NCBI GenBank assembly: GCA_947174785.1
Contig: CAMWKG010000008.1
Span: 1-63,557 of the forward strand
Reading direction: 5' to 3'
DNA from: an uncultured Mollicutes bacterium
GTDB lineage: Bacteria; Bacillota_I; Bacilli_A; Acholeplasmatales; Anaeroplasmataceae
Length of the DNA stretch: 63,557 bases
The notes under the pieces were generated by a model, which saw only the letters and a program-made list of their open reading frames with translations, was not told the DNA's origin and made no database searches. Position numbers and translations under genes: made by a program. Positions within the stretch are counted from its first letter, which is position 1. Each line of letters starts with the position of its first letter. Below, piece after piece: positions 43,176 to 52,862 of this stretch.

Positions 43176-44423
43176 TTATGCTTGATTATATTTATTTTTA
43201 ATGTATTGGTCAATTTCTTCAGCAACCTTCTTTGTTGCTGCCACAGCTTCAACTACAGTTCTAGCTCCTGATACTACATCACCTGCTGCATAAACACCAG
43301 GACGAGTAGTAGCACCTTTTTCAGAGGTTTCAATTAAACCTCTTTGGTTTGTATCAATTTGCTTTGTATTCTTAACTATGTTGGTCTGAGCACCTTGCCC
43401 AATCGCAATGATAACAGAAGAACTGTTAATCTTATAAGGATGTTCACTATCATTTTTATAGGATATTGTTCCATCCTCATTTTCAATCTTTAGAACAGGT
43501 TCAACGATGATACCATCTGGTTCAATTTTTATGGTATTGAGATAATAGTTCATCTTAACACCATCAACCTCAGCTAGCATTAACTCTTCTTCAAGAGCGG
43601 TAACCTCTTCACGTCCACGGAAGAAGATGATGTCTACTTTAGCAGCAGTCTTTCTAAGAATCGTTCTTGCTGCATCCATTGCTACATTACCAGCACCAAT
43701 AATCACAACATGATCTCCTAAATTATTATAGGAATCAGGATTTTTTAAGAAGTCAATTGCAAAGTGTACATTTCCTAGTGTCTCTCCAGGAATTCTTAAA
43801 CGATTTGGTTTCCAAACGCCTGTACCAATGAAGATTGCATCATAGCCATCCTCAAACATATCATCTATTGTTACTGTAGGTCCTATAAGTGTATTTGGTC
43901 TAAACTTTATTCCTAAATCGCTCATTCGGTTTAGTAGCTTATCTAATATAGATTTTGGAAGTCTAAACTCAGGTATACCATAACGTAAGACACCACCAAT
44001 TTTATCCTTTGAATCAATGATAGTAACATCATATCCCTTTTGAGCAAGTAGAATGGCTAAAGTTAATCCGGCAGGACCAGCACCTATGATACCTACTAAG
44101 TGCCCATTTTTTTCGCCTGGTTCTAGTTTCGCCTTATCTAAGAAGAAGCTAGAAATATAATGCTCCACCTCAAAAAACTTGATTGGAGAGCCTTTATGAT
44201 TTAAAACACAATGTCCCATACAATTTTTTTCATGGGGACAGATTAATGAACAAACTGCAGAAAGTGGATTGTTTTCAAACAGCATCGCTCCTGCCTCATC
44301 CATTTTTCCTTCTAAAAACATTTGCATTATGGTAGGAATTTCTGTTCTGACAGGACATCCTTCCTTACATAATGGTCTTTTACATTTTAAGCAACGTTGT
44401 GCCTCTTGTATAATATCACTCAC
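43176..44423 (-). CDS. GltD-like NAD(P)-dependent oxidoreductase
   Basis: Flavoprotein related to the small subunit of glutamate synthase. N-terminal iron-sulphur Cys clusters (CLKCKRPLCKEGCP, CSLICPHEKNCMGHC), FAD-binding GAGPAGL, NAD(P)-binding GAGNVAMDA and a second FAD motif GVYAAGD. No large gltB gene is adjacent, so it may transfer electrons for another partner. GTG start at 44423, 7 nt after GAGGTG. 415 residues. Confidence 0.9.
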   Translation of the reverse strand: MSDIIQEAQRCLKCKRPLCKEGCPVRTEIPTIMQMFLEGKMDEAGAMLFENNPLSAVCSLICPHEKNCMGHCVLNHKGSPIKFFEVEHYISSFFLDKAKLEPGEKNGHLVGIIGAGPAGLTLAILLAQKGYDVTIIDSKDKIGGVLRYGIPEFRLPKSILDKLLNRMSDLGIKFRPNTLIGPTVTIDDMFEDGYDAIFIGTGVWKPNRLRIPGETLGNVHFAIDFLKNPDSYNNLGDHVVIIGAGNVAMDAARTILRKTAAKVDIIFFRGREEVTALEEELMLAEVDGVKMNYYLNTIKIEPDGIIVEPVLKIENEDGTISYKNDSEHPYKINSSSVIIAIGQGAQTNIVKNTKQIDTNQRGLIETSEKGATTRPGVYAAGDVVSGARTVVEAVAATKKVAEEIDQYIKNKYNQA

Positions 44424-44493
44424 TGTTTTTCACCTCATATCATCTATTATACCTTTTTTTCTTGCAAAATGAAAGCGTTTTATTTATTTTCTT

Positions 44494-44518
44494 ATCACAT
44501 TTGTGATACAATTATAGT
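44494..44518 (+). promoter_or_regulatory. Palindrome and probable -10 of the pseudouridine synthase gene
   Basis: TATCACATTTGTGATA (44494-44509) is a perfect palindrome overlapping a possible -10 TACAAT (44507-44512). The start codon at 44519 has no Shine-Dalgarno, so the transcript may be leaderless. Confidence 0.45.
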
Positions 44519-45340
44519 ATGAAGCAAAATGAACTAATTATGAATGTTGAAAAAGAAGATATTTTATCGGAAATATTAAAGAAAAATGTATCCAAGCGAT
44601 TTTATCGCTTTTTAAAGTATAGTAAGGCAGAGGTTTTAGTTAATGGAGAACCTTTGGAATGGTTTAAAAAGGTTTCTAAAGGAGCAGAAATAAAGGTTAT
44701 TTATATAACTCCAGATAAAGAAATTGATTGGCCTAAGGCAGAAAAGTATCCTAGGGTTGTTTTAGAAACTGACCATTATTTGATTGTGGATAAGGAACCT
44801 AATCTTTTGACAATACCTACTAGAGGAAACCCGAATAGCTTATATCAGCAGTTGGTAGCCTATTTAGGCGAACAGGAGATTCATATTTTGAATCGCTTAG
44901 ATAAAGAAACGAGTGGTCTTGTAGTAGTAGCTAAGGACCGTTATGCAGCAAGTCTCTTAGAACCTACCCATAAGCATATGACAAGAAAATACCTATGCTT
45001 AGTAGAAGGAAAGGTTGAGACATCAGGCACAATCGAAAATTATATTGCCAAAGAGGAAAACTCTAATAAGAGATATGTGAGTGAAGAAGGCAAGCTTGCG
45101 ATTAGTCATTATCGTAGTATAGAGGCTAGAAAAGAGGAAAGCCTATTAGAATTTGTTTTAGCTACAGGAAGAACTCACCAAATTCGAGTACATACAAGCC
45201 ATATGGGACATCCTATTATTGGAGATAAGCTCTATGGCGGAAAGGAAAACTCTGTTTTATGCTTAACCAGCTATAGTGTAGAATTTATTGATCCTTTCAC
45301 AAATGAAAGAATTCATTGTACAATAGAAAAGGAGTGGTAA
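44519..45340 (+). CDS. RluA/RluD family pseudouridine synthase
   Basis: Isomerises uridine to pseudouridine in RNA. HILNRLDKETSGLVV holds the catalytic Asp; the usual first His of HRLDxxTSGL is Asn here. An S4-like N-terminal region is present. 273 residues. Spacing to the next gene is 1 nt, so co-transcribed with the VTT membrane protein. Confidence 0.93.
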   Translation: MKQNELIMNVEKEDILSEILKKNVSKRFYRFLKYSKAEVLVNGEPLEWFKKVSKGAEIKVIYITPDKEIDWPKAEKYPRVVLETDHYLIVDKEPNLLTIPTRGNPNSLYQQLVAYLGEQEIHILNRLDKETSGLVVVAKDRYAASLLEPTHKHMTRKYLCLVEGKVETSGTIENYIAKEENSNKRYVSEEGKLAISHYRSIEARKEESLLEFVLATGRTHQIRVHTSHMGHPIIGDKLYGGKENSVLCLTSYSVEFIDPFTNERIHCTIEKEW

Positions 45341-45341
45341 G

Positions 45342-46082
45342 ATGGAAGAGAATAATAACAAAAAATATAAAATGATTCGAATCATTATTCAGTCAGTTCT
45401 TATTGGACTCCTTTTAGGCTTTGCTATTTTTGCATGTGTTAAGCTATATCCTATCTTTAATCGTATGCAAAAGGATGAGGCATATTTAGAGGAAGTTTTA
45501 ACCTCTATTCGTTCTTATGGAAATATCAGCTGGCTAATTCTCATTGGTATGCAAATTTTGCAAACTGTTTTGGCCATCATCCCATCAGGACCAGTTGTTA
45601 TTCTTACAGGCATGATTTACTCTCCTGCAATCGCTGTAATTATATGTATTGTTGGACAGACACTTGGCGCTTTAGTAGTTATAGGCTTAGTTAAGCTTTT
45701 TGGATATAGCTTTCTTGCATTATTTGTAGACCCGGAAAAATCAAAAAAATTTAAACTCTTAGAGGATGGAAAACGTTGTGGGGTCTTGATGTTTTCTTAC
45801 CTGCTGATTCCTTTTTTGCCTAAGGATCCAATCGCCTTTATCGTCCCCTTTACAAAGGTTAAGGTTCGTTACTTTATATTAATTCTTATTTTTGCAAGAC
45901 TTCCTATGACTATCGTATCGGTTATATTCGGAAATTCTGTAATCACTGGAAATTATATTGCAGCTATTGTTATTGGTTCTATTAGCTTTTTACTTGCCTT
46001 ACTATGCTTTGTTTTTAATAAAAAAATAGTAGAGTGGTTAGATAAATTCACTTCAAAAAAATCTGAAACTGAAGTTGAATAA
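45342..46082 (+). CDS. TVP38/TMEM64 (VTT) family membrane protein
   Basis: Five or six membrane helices and a VTT domain with the GxxxPSGP.V and FARLPMTIVSVIFGNSV region. Related DedA-like proteins are linked to lipid scrambling or membrane homeostasis. 246 residues. RBS AAAGGAG lies in the end of the previous gene. Confidence 0.88.
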   Translation: MEENNNKKYKMIRIIIQSVLIGLLLGFAIFACVKLYPIFNRMQKDEAYLEEVLTSIRSYGNISWLILIGMQILQTVLAIIPSGPVVILTGMIYSPAIAVIICIVGQTLGALVVIGLVKLFGYSFLALFVDPEKSKKFKLLEDGKRCGVLMFSYLLIPFLPKDPIAFIVPFTKVKVRYFILILIFARLPMTIVSVIFGNSVITGNYIAAIVIGSISFLLALLCFVFNKKIVEWLDKFTSKKSETEVE

Positions 46083-46126
46083 ATCCCTGAAATTTTGTTC
46101 ATACTATTCTTGAAAGGAAGAAGAGT

Positions 46127-46456
46127 ATGACAAACGTAAATTGTAATGTTAAGATGTGTGGTTATAATGAAAATTCTAAATGTGCAAAAAAACACATCAA
46201 TGTAGAAGGATTATTTGCTAAAAGTAAAATTGGTACTTTCTGTCAAAGCTTTAAAAATCCACATAATTCTGATATTTTAATTTCTGAAATGGCAAAAGAA
46301 ATGTCTGCCGAGGCAACACCAGTGAAAGTATTATGTAGTGCAAATTATTGTGTTTATAATGAAAACAATGAGTGTTATGCTAAAGACATTAGTATTGGCA
46401 ATGAAAATGCTAGCTACCGCAGTGAAACAGAATGCGACAGCTTTAAAGCTCGTTAA
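46127..46456 (+). CDS. Protein with two DUF1540 repeats
   Basis: Two Cys-rich DUF1540 units (CNVKMCGYNENSKCAKKHI...FCQSF; CSANYCVYNENNECYAKDI...ECDSF), each with four Cys, likely metal binding. A family of Firmicutes spore or stress proteins. 109 residues, RBS AAGGAAG. Its 3' end overlaps the convergent amidotransferase gene by 14 nt. Confidence 0.88.
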   Translation: MTNVNCNVKMCGYNENSKCAKKHINVEGLFAKSKIGTFCQSFKNPHNSDILISEMAKEMSAEATPVKVLCSANYCVYNENNECYAKDISIGNENASYRSETECDSFKAR

Positions 46457-47012
46457 AGAAAAAACTTAAATCAAAAGAAAATAATTCTGGATGAAATTGA
46501 ACTCCATAAATAGGTAAGGATTTATGCTTAATAACTTCAATTTCACCATCTAGGCTAGTTCCTATAGCTTCTAAATCAGGAGCCAGCTTATCAATGCTTT
46601 GATGATGGAAGGAATTGACTAGAACATAATGATTATTCATATAAATGAAATGATTTTCATTCATATGGTGAGCAATATCTTGTTTCAAGGTTCCCCCTAA
46701 AAATACATTGATACTCTGAATACCTCTACAAATTCCAAGTAGAGGTTTTTTTGTTTGGTAGGCATAGCAAATGATTTTTTTATCTAGCATATCCATTTCA
46801 TAATCAATATGATGAGAAGCATAGTTTTCCTGATTGTAATGTAGGGGGTCTATATCGTATCCTCCGGGAAGTAAAAAGGCATCGAAGGCATTCAAGTTTG
46901 TTTCCAGCGTGAGAAAATCATAGGTATGTCCATATTTTTTTAATAAATAAAGATAGCTTTGATGAACAAAATAATCTGTTTCATTTTTTCGTATTGCAAC
47001 ACCAAATTTCAT
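46443..47012 (-). CDS. Class I glutamine amidotransferase (peptidase C26)
   Basis: Gamma-glutamyl-gamma-aminobutyrate hydrolase-type protein. Catalytic Cys in LLGICRGIQ and His-Glu in QFHPE. 189 residues, slightly short for PuuD-like enzymes. ATG 47012 has RBS AGGTGAT; a start at 47021 is in the RBS. Confidence 0.88.
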   Translation of the reverse strand: MKFGVAIRKNETDYFVHQSYLYLLKKYGHTYDFLTLETNLNAFDAFLLPGGYDIDPLHYNQENYASHHIDYEMDMLDKKIICYAYQTKKPLLGICRGIQSINVFLGGTLKQDIAHHMNENHFIYMNNHYVLVNSFHHQSIDKLAPDLEAIGTSLDGEIEVIKHKSLPIYGVQFHPELFSFDLSFFFNEL

Positions 47013-47080
47013 AAAGATCACCTATCTTAAGTATATTGATAAGTTTTAAGAATTATGAGATAATAGAAAAGGTGATTGAA

Positions 47081-47758
47081 GTGTTAGAAGAAATTAAAAA
47101 AAGATTAAGTGAATTGGCTACTCCTAAAACTCAAAGCTTTTCCTATAAGCTTATTCCCAATAGCCTTCCCATATTAGGATGCAAATTTCCTGATTTAAGA
47201 AAACTGGCAAAGGAAATTAATAAAGGAGATTACCAGGTTTTTTTAAGAGAATATGATCAGAGCTCCTTTGAATTACAGCTTTTATATTCTTATGTGATAT
47301 CCTCTGCAAAAATGAGCATAGAAGAAAGAATAGAGTATTTAAGAAAATTTGTACCAACCGTGCAGGATTGGGCTGTTTGTGATGGATTAATTAGCTCATT
47401 AAAATGTTCAAAGAAATATCCTAAAGAAATGCTAAAGTTTATTTTAGAATACCAAAATAGTCATAAAGAGTTTGAGGTACGATTTTTAGCAGAAATGCTG
47501 ATGGCCTATTATCTTACTCCTGAATATGTTAGTGAAGCAGTCAAAATTATTTATACATTAGATATAAAAGAGTATTATGCCAAAATGGGTGTTGCTTGGT
47601 TTATTGCAACCTTAATGATAGATTATAAGGAATATGCGATAGAATTCTTAAAAACTATAGAGGATCCAGTTGTAATAAAAATGGCTATTCGTAAAATCAG
47701 AGATTCCTATAGAATATCCAAAGAAATAAAAGAAGAGGTTTTATTTTATAAGAAATAG
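47081..47758 (+). CDS. AlkD-like DNA alkylation repair protein
   Basis: HEAT-repeat fold of DNA glycosylase AlkD: helices with LRKLAKEINKGDYQ, VQDWAVCDGLISSL, MGVAWFIATLMIDY. 225 residues. GTG 47081 follows AAAGGTG by 6 nt. The longer ORF from TTG 47036 starts at the -35 box of a promoter (TTGATA 47036-47041, 17 nt, GATAAT), so it is not used. Confidence 0.88.
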   Translation: MLEEIKKRLSELATPKTQSFSYKLIPNSLPILGCKFPDLRKLAKEINKGDYQVFLREYDQSSFELQLLYSYVISSAKMSIEERIEYLRKFVPTVQDWAVCDGLISSLKCSKKYPKEMLKFILEYQNSHKEFEVRFLAEMLMAYYLTPEYVSEAVKIIYTLDIKEYYAKMGVAWFIATLMIDYKEYAIEFLKTIEDPVVIKMAIRKIRDSYRISKEIKEEVLFYKK

Positions 47759-47873
47759 TTTTTTTGATAAAATATACAATATATTTTATAAAGTAGCACA
47801 TTTCATTTTAAATTTAAGACAATCTATGATATAATCATACTATATATGTTTTTATTTTAGAAAGGAGAAACGT

Positions 47874-49262
47874 ATGGATAAAAAAACAGCTAAAAAAATT
47901 TTATTAGAATGCCTTACAACTGGTGGAGATTACGCTGAAATATTTTTAGAGGATACAGTAAAAAACTCTATTAGAAGAGTAGGGGAACAAATAGAAGATA
48001 TCAATGCGAGTCATCTATATGGTGCTGCCATTCGTATCTTAAAGGAAAATGCTGAGGTATATGGATATACCAATGATGTAAGCGAAAAAGGATTATTAAA
48101 ATTAGCTAAGAGCTTGAGAACAGCTTATCATGGCAATGTGGTGGTTTCAAATTTCGATTTTACAGACTGTGAAACAACAAATGATACAAGCTTTAAAGTG
48201 CTATCAAAGGATATTCCAAATTCTAAAAAGTTGAGTTATTTAGAAACTTGTACAAATACGATTCAAGCCTATAGTCCTCAAATTGTTCAGGCAGTAGCAA
48301 ATTTTACAGATGAAACTCAAGTGGTGACTATCGCTAATAGTAATGGAGTTTATAAGACAGATACAAGAAATCATCAGAGAGTCTCCGCTATCGCAATAGC
48401 TAGTGATGGAAAGTCAATGGAACAGGCTTCTAATTCTTATGGTGGAAATTTTGATATTACCAATTTCGATGCCTATGATTTTGAAGATTTTTCAAAGAAG
48501 GTTGCAGAGGCTGCAGTAGAGACACTTACTGCCGATGAAATGGTAGGTGGTGTTTATGATGTAGTGATTCATAACGCTTTTGGAGGAGTAATTTTCCATG
48601 AGGCTTGTGGACATGCCTTAGAGGCAACAAGTGTTGCTAAGGGAATGTCTGTGTTCTGTGGCAAGATGGGAGAAAAAATTGCTGCTGATTGTGTTACAGC
48701 CATTGATGATGGTACCATACCGAATGAGTGGGGTAGTGCTAATATAGATGATGAAGGAAATCCTACAAAGAAAAATGTTTTAATTGAAAATGGTATTTTA
48801 AAGAGCTATATGGTAGATATGCGAAATGGTAGAAGAATGAATGCAGCCCCAACTGGTTCAACGAGACGTCAAAGCTACCGTTTCTCTCCAACTTCTAGAA
48901 TGACTAATACCTATATTGCGAATGGTCCTTATACTCCAGAAGAAATTATTGCAAATACAAAGTTTGGTTTATTTGCTAAGACAATGGCAGGTGGTTCTGT
49001 AAATCCTGCAACTGGAGAGTTTAACTTCTCTGTTGGTGAGGCATTTATGATTGAGGATGGCAAGCTTACAAAACGTGTTAAGGGAGCAACTCTTATAGGA
49101 AATGGTAAGGATACAATTATGAACATTGATATGGTTGCCAATAATCAAAGCTTTGGCTATGGTATGTGTGGTTCAGCCTCTGGTAGTATTCCTGCCTGCG
49201 TAGGACAGCCAACGATTCGAGTTAAACAAATGACTGTCGGTGGAAATGGAGGAAATAAGTAA
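47874..49262 (+). CDS. tldD: Metalloprotease TldD
   Basis: Zinc-dependent protease subunit. HEACGH (242-247) is the metal site; the GGGxGG-like C-terminus TVGGNGGNK is typical. Forms a heterodimer with TldE (next gene), cleaving unfolded peptides such as antitoxins and microcin precursors. 462 residues, RBS AAAGGAG. The stop overlaps the tldE start by 1 nt. Confidence 0.93.
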   Translation: MDKKTAKKILLECLTTGGDYAEIFLEDTVKNSIRRVGEQIEDINASHLYGAAIRILKENAEVYGYTNDVSEKGLLKLAKSLRTAYHGNVVVSNFDFTDCETTNDTSFKVLSKDIPNSKKLSYLETCTNTIQAYSPQIVQAVANFTDETQVVTIANSNGVYKTDTRNHQRVSAIAIASDGKSMEQASNSYGGNFDITNFDAYDFEDFSKKVAEAAVETLTADEMVGGVYDVVIHNAFGGVIFHEACGHALEATSVAKGMSVFCGKMGEKIAADCVTAIDDGTIPNEWGSANIDDEGNPTKKNVLIENGILKSYMVDMRNGRRMNAAPTGSTRRQSYRFSPTSRMTNTYIANGPYTPEEIIANTKFGLFAKTMAGGSVNPATGEFNFSVGEAFMIEDGKLTKRVKGATLIGNGKDTIMNIDMVANNQSFGYGMCGSASGSIPACVGQPTIRVKQMTVGGNGGNK

Positions 49263-50587
49263 TGAATTTTGAAAAATTAAAAAAGGCTGCTTTAAAAGAG
49301 GGCATTACAGATATTGAAATTTATGAATCTGCTTCTGACGAAATAGAAATAACAATGTTTAATGGTGTTGTAGAAAACAATACATCAGCTACGACTAAGG
49401 TTTGTGCTATACGTGGTGTATACCAAAATCAAATTGTTACAGTTTATGAAGAGAATTGCGATGATGAGATGATTCCATCTATTATCGAAAGAATAAAGGA
49501 TAATTGTTCTATTAAAAATCAAAAGGATCCTTACTTTATTTATTCAGGAGATAAGGACTATCCTAAGCTGAAAGAAAAAAGTCATGACTTTGATGACTAT
49601 ACTTTAGAAGATAAGGTAAAGCTTTGTACGAAGCTTACAACATTTATGAAGCAACAAAGCTCTCATGTACAAATGGCAGAGGTATCTTATTCAGAAGAAG
49701 AAACTACAACCACCATTGTAAATTCTAATGGATTAGATGTAAAAAGACATTCCAGATATGCATTTTTAGTTGCAGAGGCTGTATGTGTTCAGGATGGCGA
49801 AACTAAAACAGGATTTGATTTTATACGTATAGAAAATATTAAGGATGCTGATTTGAATACGTTAGCTAAAGAAGTAGTAGATTCAGCGATTTCCTCCTTT
49901 GGTGCTGATAGCATAGCCTCAGGAGCTTACCCAGTCGTATTAGATAAGAAAGTTGTTAGTAGCTTATTAGGGGCATTTGCAAATGTCTTTTCTGCCGATG
50001 CAGTATTAAAAAATATGTCCTTTTTAAAGGACAAGGTCGGAGAAGCTGTTTTTGGAAGTAACATTACCTTAATGGATGACCCACTTTCATTAGATGCTCC
50101 TAGTCAATCAGCCTTTGATGATGAAGGTGTTGCAAGCTATACAAAGGCTGTAGTAGAAAATGGTGTTTTAAAAACCTATTTACATAATTTAAAAACTGCA
50201 GCTATGATGGATGTTAAGTCTACAGGAAATGGATATAAATCAGGAGTTCAGACTAGTGTTGGAGTACAACCTTCTAATTTATATTTGAAGGCAGGCGATA
50301 CCTCATTAGAGGATATGTTTTCTAAAGTAGAAAACGGAGTTTATATTACCTCTGTTACTGGTCTTCATGCTGGATTAAATCCAGTAAGTGGATCATTTAA
50401 TCTTCAATCTAGTGGCTTTATGATTGAGAATGGTAAAAAGACAAAGCCAATTACATTAATTATTGTTTCCGGTACCTTGCAGGAGCTTTTGAATAATGTG
50501 AGTGCTGTTGGTAGTGATTTTGAATTTAAGAGAGGAGTCGGTGCGCCTAGCCTTATGATTAAGTCTATGGCCATCTCAGGTAAATAA
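49262..50587 (+). CDS. pmbA: TldE/PmbA, TldD partner
   Basis: Non-catalytic partner of TldD: same fold without HExxxH, with GLHAGLNPVSGSFNLQSSGF. 441 residues. Starts at the last base of the tldD stop, so translation is coupled. Confidence 0.93.
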   Translation: MNFEKLKKAALKEGITDIEIYESASDEIEITMFNGVVENNTSATTKVCAIRGVYQNQIVTVYEENCDDEMIPSIIERIKDNCSIKNQKDPYFIYSGDKDYPKLKEKSHDFDDYTLEDKVKLCTKLTTFMKQQSSHVQMAEVSYSEEETTTTIVNSNGLDVKRHSRYAFLVAEAVCVQDGETKTGFDFIRIENIKDADLNTLAKEVVDSAISSFGADSIASGAYPVVLDKKVVSSLLGAFANVFSADAVLKNMSFLKDKVGEAVFGSNITLMDDPLSLDAPSQSAFDDEGVASYTKAVVENGVLKTYLHNLKTAAMMDVKSTGNGYKSGVQTSVGVQPSNLYLKAGDTSLEDMFSKVENGVYITSVTGLHAGLNPVSGSFNLQSSGFMIENGKKTKPITLIIVSGTLQELLNNVSAVGSDFEFKRGVGAPSLMIKSMAISGK

Positions 50588-50588
50588 T

Positions 50589-51257
50589 ATGGAATGCTTA
50601 AGAATGCGTCAAACCTATAGTTATATAGGTGATTTAGTTGATTTTTTAATTAACAATGAGCAAAGAATTAAAAATTTAATGTTAGATTATGAGATTCAAA
50701 CGAAAGTAGATACTTTACAGGACGGAAGAGAAGTAAAGAGTTTAATGTTTACAAAACAAAATATAAATGTTCGCTTTTTACCTAATCGTATTGATTATAC
50801 TTATTCTTTTCCTAATCCTAGTACAGATCCTAAAAGTGTATATGCTGCTGTAAAAGAATATTTTAAATTATTTTCAGAAATATTTCCTGATGTCAAAGGA
50901 CAAAGAATTGCCATCGTAAGTCAGGGATTTATTAAAAATAATGATAATGAGGCTATCAAAGAATTTACATCTAAAATGGGATTTGAATCTGCATTTGGAA
51001 TGTCTAACGAATTGCATTTTAAAATTAATAACCCTAAAACAGTTTTTGAACCAATTAATTCTGTTTTAAATATTGATATGGGTGAAGCAAAAAACAATAA
51101 AACACAAGAAGTAATGAAGGTTTTATTGGTAAGTATTGATGTCAATACTTTGGCTGCAAATACGGTAGCACGTTTCAATCCAAAAAGCTTTGATCGTGAT
51201 TTTAAAGAAATATTTGCAGAAGTTGAAGTAAAGCATACTCAATTAGCAGGATATTAA
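50589..51257 (+). CDS. Hypothetical protein after tldE
   Basis: 222 residues, soluble, no domain that I recognise. It begins 2 nt after tldE with a weak RBS (CAGG); an in-frame ATG at 50604 is an alternative. Followed by a terminator, so it is the last gene of the tldDE operon. Confidence 0.75.
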   Translation: MECLRMRQTYSYIGDLVDFLINNEQRIKNLMLDYEIQTKVDTLQDGREVKSLMFTKQNINVRFLPNRIDYTYSFPNPSTDPKSVYAAVKEYFKLFSEIFPDVKGQRIAIVSQGFIKNNDNEAIKEFTSKMGFESAFGMSNELHFKINNPKTVFEPINSVLNIDMGEAKNNKTQEVMKVLLVSIDVNTLAANTVARFNPKSFDRDFKEIFAEVEVKHTQLAGY

Positions 51258-51267
51258 AAATCAAAGG

Positions 51268-51308
51268 GACTGTTAAGAAACCGAAAAAGTTTCTAACAGC
51301 CTTTTTTC
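51268..51308 (+). terminator. Terminator of the tldDE operon
   Basis: CTGTTAAGAAAC pairs with GTTTCTAACAG (one bulge), then CCTTTTTTC. A nearly identical hairpin is at 58503-58543. Confidence 0.85.
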
Positions 51309-51360
51309 TTTGGAAGAGATTCTATCTGGAAAGGAATATTCTTTTGTCTTTTTAAGAAAT

Positions 51361-51426
51361 GTGTAAATAAAACTTGACATATCACTTTTCGTGGAATATA
51401 ATAAAAGTGTAAATAAAACTTTACAC
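51361..51426 (+). promoter_or_regulatory. Promoter and repeat operator of the membrane protein-XRE pair
   Basis: TTGACA (51374-51379), 17 nt, TATAAT (51397-51402). GTGTAAATAAAACTT occurs at 51361-51375 and at 51407-51421. The second copy is a palindrome (GTGTAAA...TTTACAC). The downstream XRE protein is the likely ligand. Confidence 0.75.
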
Positions 51427-51452
51427 CATAAAATCTTAAAAGGAGTGAGAAT

Positions 51453-51785
51453 ATGAACAAAGATGAAATTTTAGAAAAGGCAAAAAAGAAACATCCTGTT
51501 GGAGAACTGGAAGAGAAGAAAATTAGCAAATCTGTTTGGATTGCTTTAATTGTAACAATCATTATGGCTGTAGCACTTTTAATAGCTGAGGGCTGCCTTG
51601 GTCATTTTTCTGCTATATTTGCAATTGGAGCTATTTGTTTTACATGGGCGAGTGTATTTTACTTTTGTCAGTATTTTATTGCCAAAAGACCTTGGCAAGT
51701 ACTTATTGGAGCTGTACTTGAAGGTCTTGGAGGAATAACAATGATTGTACTTTACATTTTATTAAATTTAAAAATTCTCTTTTGA
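51453..51785 (+). CDS. Small membrane protein (DUF6442-like)
   Basis: 110 residues with about three membrane helices (about 28-50, 53-75, 83-105). A family usually encoded next to small XRE regulators. 18 nt upstream of the XRE gene. RBS AAAGGAG. Confidence 0.8.
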   Translation: MNKDEILEKAKKKHPVGELEEKKISKSVWIALIVTIIMAVALLIAEGCLGHFSAIFAIGAICFTWASVFYFCQYFIAKRPWQVLIGAVLEGLGGITMIVLYILLNLKILF

Positions 51786-51803
51786 AGGCTTGGATGATTT
51801 GAT

Positions 51804-52010
51804 ATGCGCGAAAAATTAATCCTTCAAAATAATCTAAAAGAAACTAGAATATCTCATGGATATTCACAAGAAAAGCTTGCAGAACTCGTTGGAACTACAC
51901 GACAAACCATAATTGCAATAGAAAAGCAAATCTTTAATCCAACCGCAAAGCTTGCATTACTATTATGTATAGCATTGGATTGTAAATTTGAAGATTTGTT
52001 TTATTTCTAA
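51804..52010 (+). CDS. Small XRE-type HTH regulator (YozG-like)
   Basis: 68 residues, almost all helix-turn-helix: ETRISHGYSQEKLAELVGTTRQTIIAIEK. Ends CKFEDLFYF, typical of the YozG-type. It probably represses the operon via the repeat operator. Terminator follows at 52036-52063. Confidence 0.9.
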   Translation: MREKLILQNNLKETRISHGYSQEKLAELVGTTRQTIIAIEKQIFNPTAKLALLLCIALDCKFEDLFYF

Positions 52011-52035
52011 AATCAGGTTGATATTCTCCAAGATT

Positions 52036-52063
52036 AAATGACCGATAAAACGGTCATTTTTAA
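52036..52063 (+). terminator. Terminator after the XRE gene
   Basis: AAATGACCG, loop ATAAAA, CGGTCATTTTT. Confidence 0.85.
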
Positions 52064-52085
52064 TTTATTGGCATTTTTTTGCAAT

Positions 52086-52116
52086 AAAAAATGGGTTTTT
52101 AGAAACCCACTTTTTT
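52086..52116 (-). terminator. Terminator after pduL
   Basis: On the minus strand AAGTGGGTTT, loop CTAA, AAACCCATTTTTT. Confidence 0.85.
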
Positions 52117-52119
52117 CTA

Positions 52120-52692
52120 TTACTTTACAATTGTACCAAATACTTGACCAGCTAAAGCACCAGCATTTGATTCATCTGTATCAACATGCATTGCTAAAGC
52201 GTAAGTAGAAGAAACACGGATGACAGTATCACCAAATATTAATGATCTACCAGTTTCACTTGTTACCTTAACTTCTACAATTTGGCCATTTTTAACACCA
52301 AACTCTTCTGCATCAGTAGGAGTCATATGCACATGACGCTTTGCTACGATAACGCCTTGAGTTAATTCAACTTCACCTGCAGGACCAACAAGCTTGCAGC
52401 CAGCAGAACCAGCAACATCTCCAGATTCACGGATTGGAGCAGTAATACCTAATGTACGTGCATCAGATAAAGAAACTTCAACCTGATCTTCCTTTCTTTC
52501 AGGTCCTAAAATAGAACAATTTAATTCACCCTTAGGGCCAACAACCTTTACCTTTTGGTTAGAAGCAAACTGTCCAGGCTGAGATAACATTTTCTTAACC
52601 TCTAATGTTGCACCTTTACCAAATAGCTTTTCTAAGGTTTCCTTAGTAACATGTACGTGTCTAGCACTTGTTTCAATAATAAATTCTTTCAT
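52120..52692 (-). CDS. pduL: Phosphotransacylase PduL
   Basis: Interconverts acyl-CoA and acyl-phosphate. Two zinc-site motifs RHVHVT and KRHVHMT, with His ligands, are present. 190 residues, no N-terminal encapsulation peptide, so it is probably cytosolic and serves as the housekeeping phosphotransacetylase. RBS GAAAGGA, 8 nt. Confidence 0.93.
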   Translation of the reverse strand: MKEFIIETSARHVHVTKETLEKLFGKGATLEVKKMLSQPGQFASNQKVKVVGPKGELNCSILGPERKEDQVEVSLSDARTLGITAPIRESGDVAGSAGCKLVGPAGEVELTQGVIVAKRHVHMTPTDAEEFGVKNGQIVEVKVTSETGRSLIFGDTVIRVSSTYALAMHVDTDESNAGALAGQVFGTIVK

Positions 52693-52862
52693 AAAGTCAT
52701 TAATCCTTTCAAAATTAATATTTTACTCCTCTATTATACCATAAAATATAAATTTTGTATCCTATTTAAAAATTTTCTTTTAATTATTCTGTTTTTGAAA
52801 AAGGCGCCGATGAAAGGTTGTAATTTATTTTGATTTATTGTATCATTATAGCGGTGATTGAA

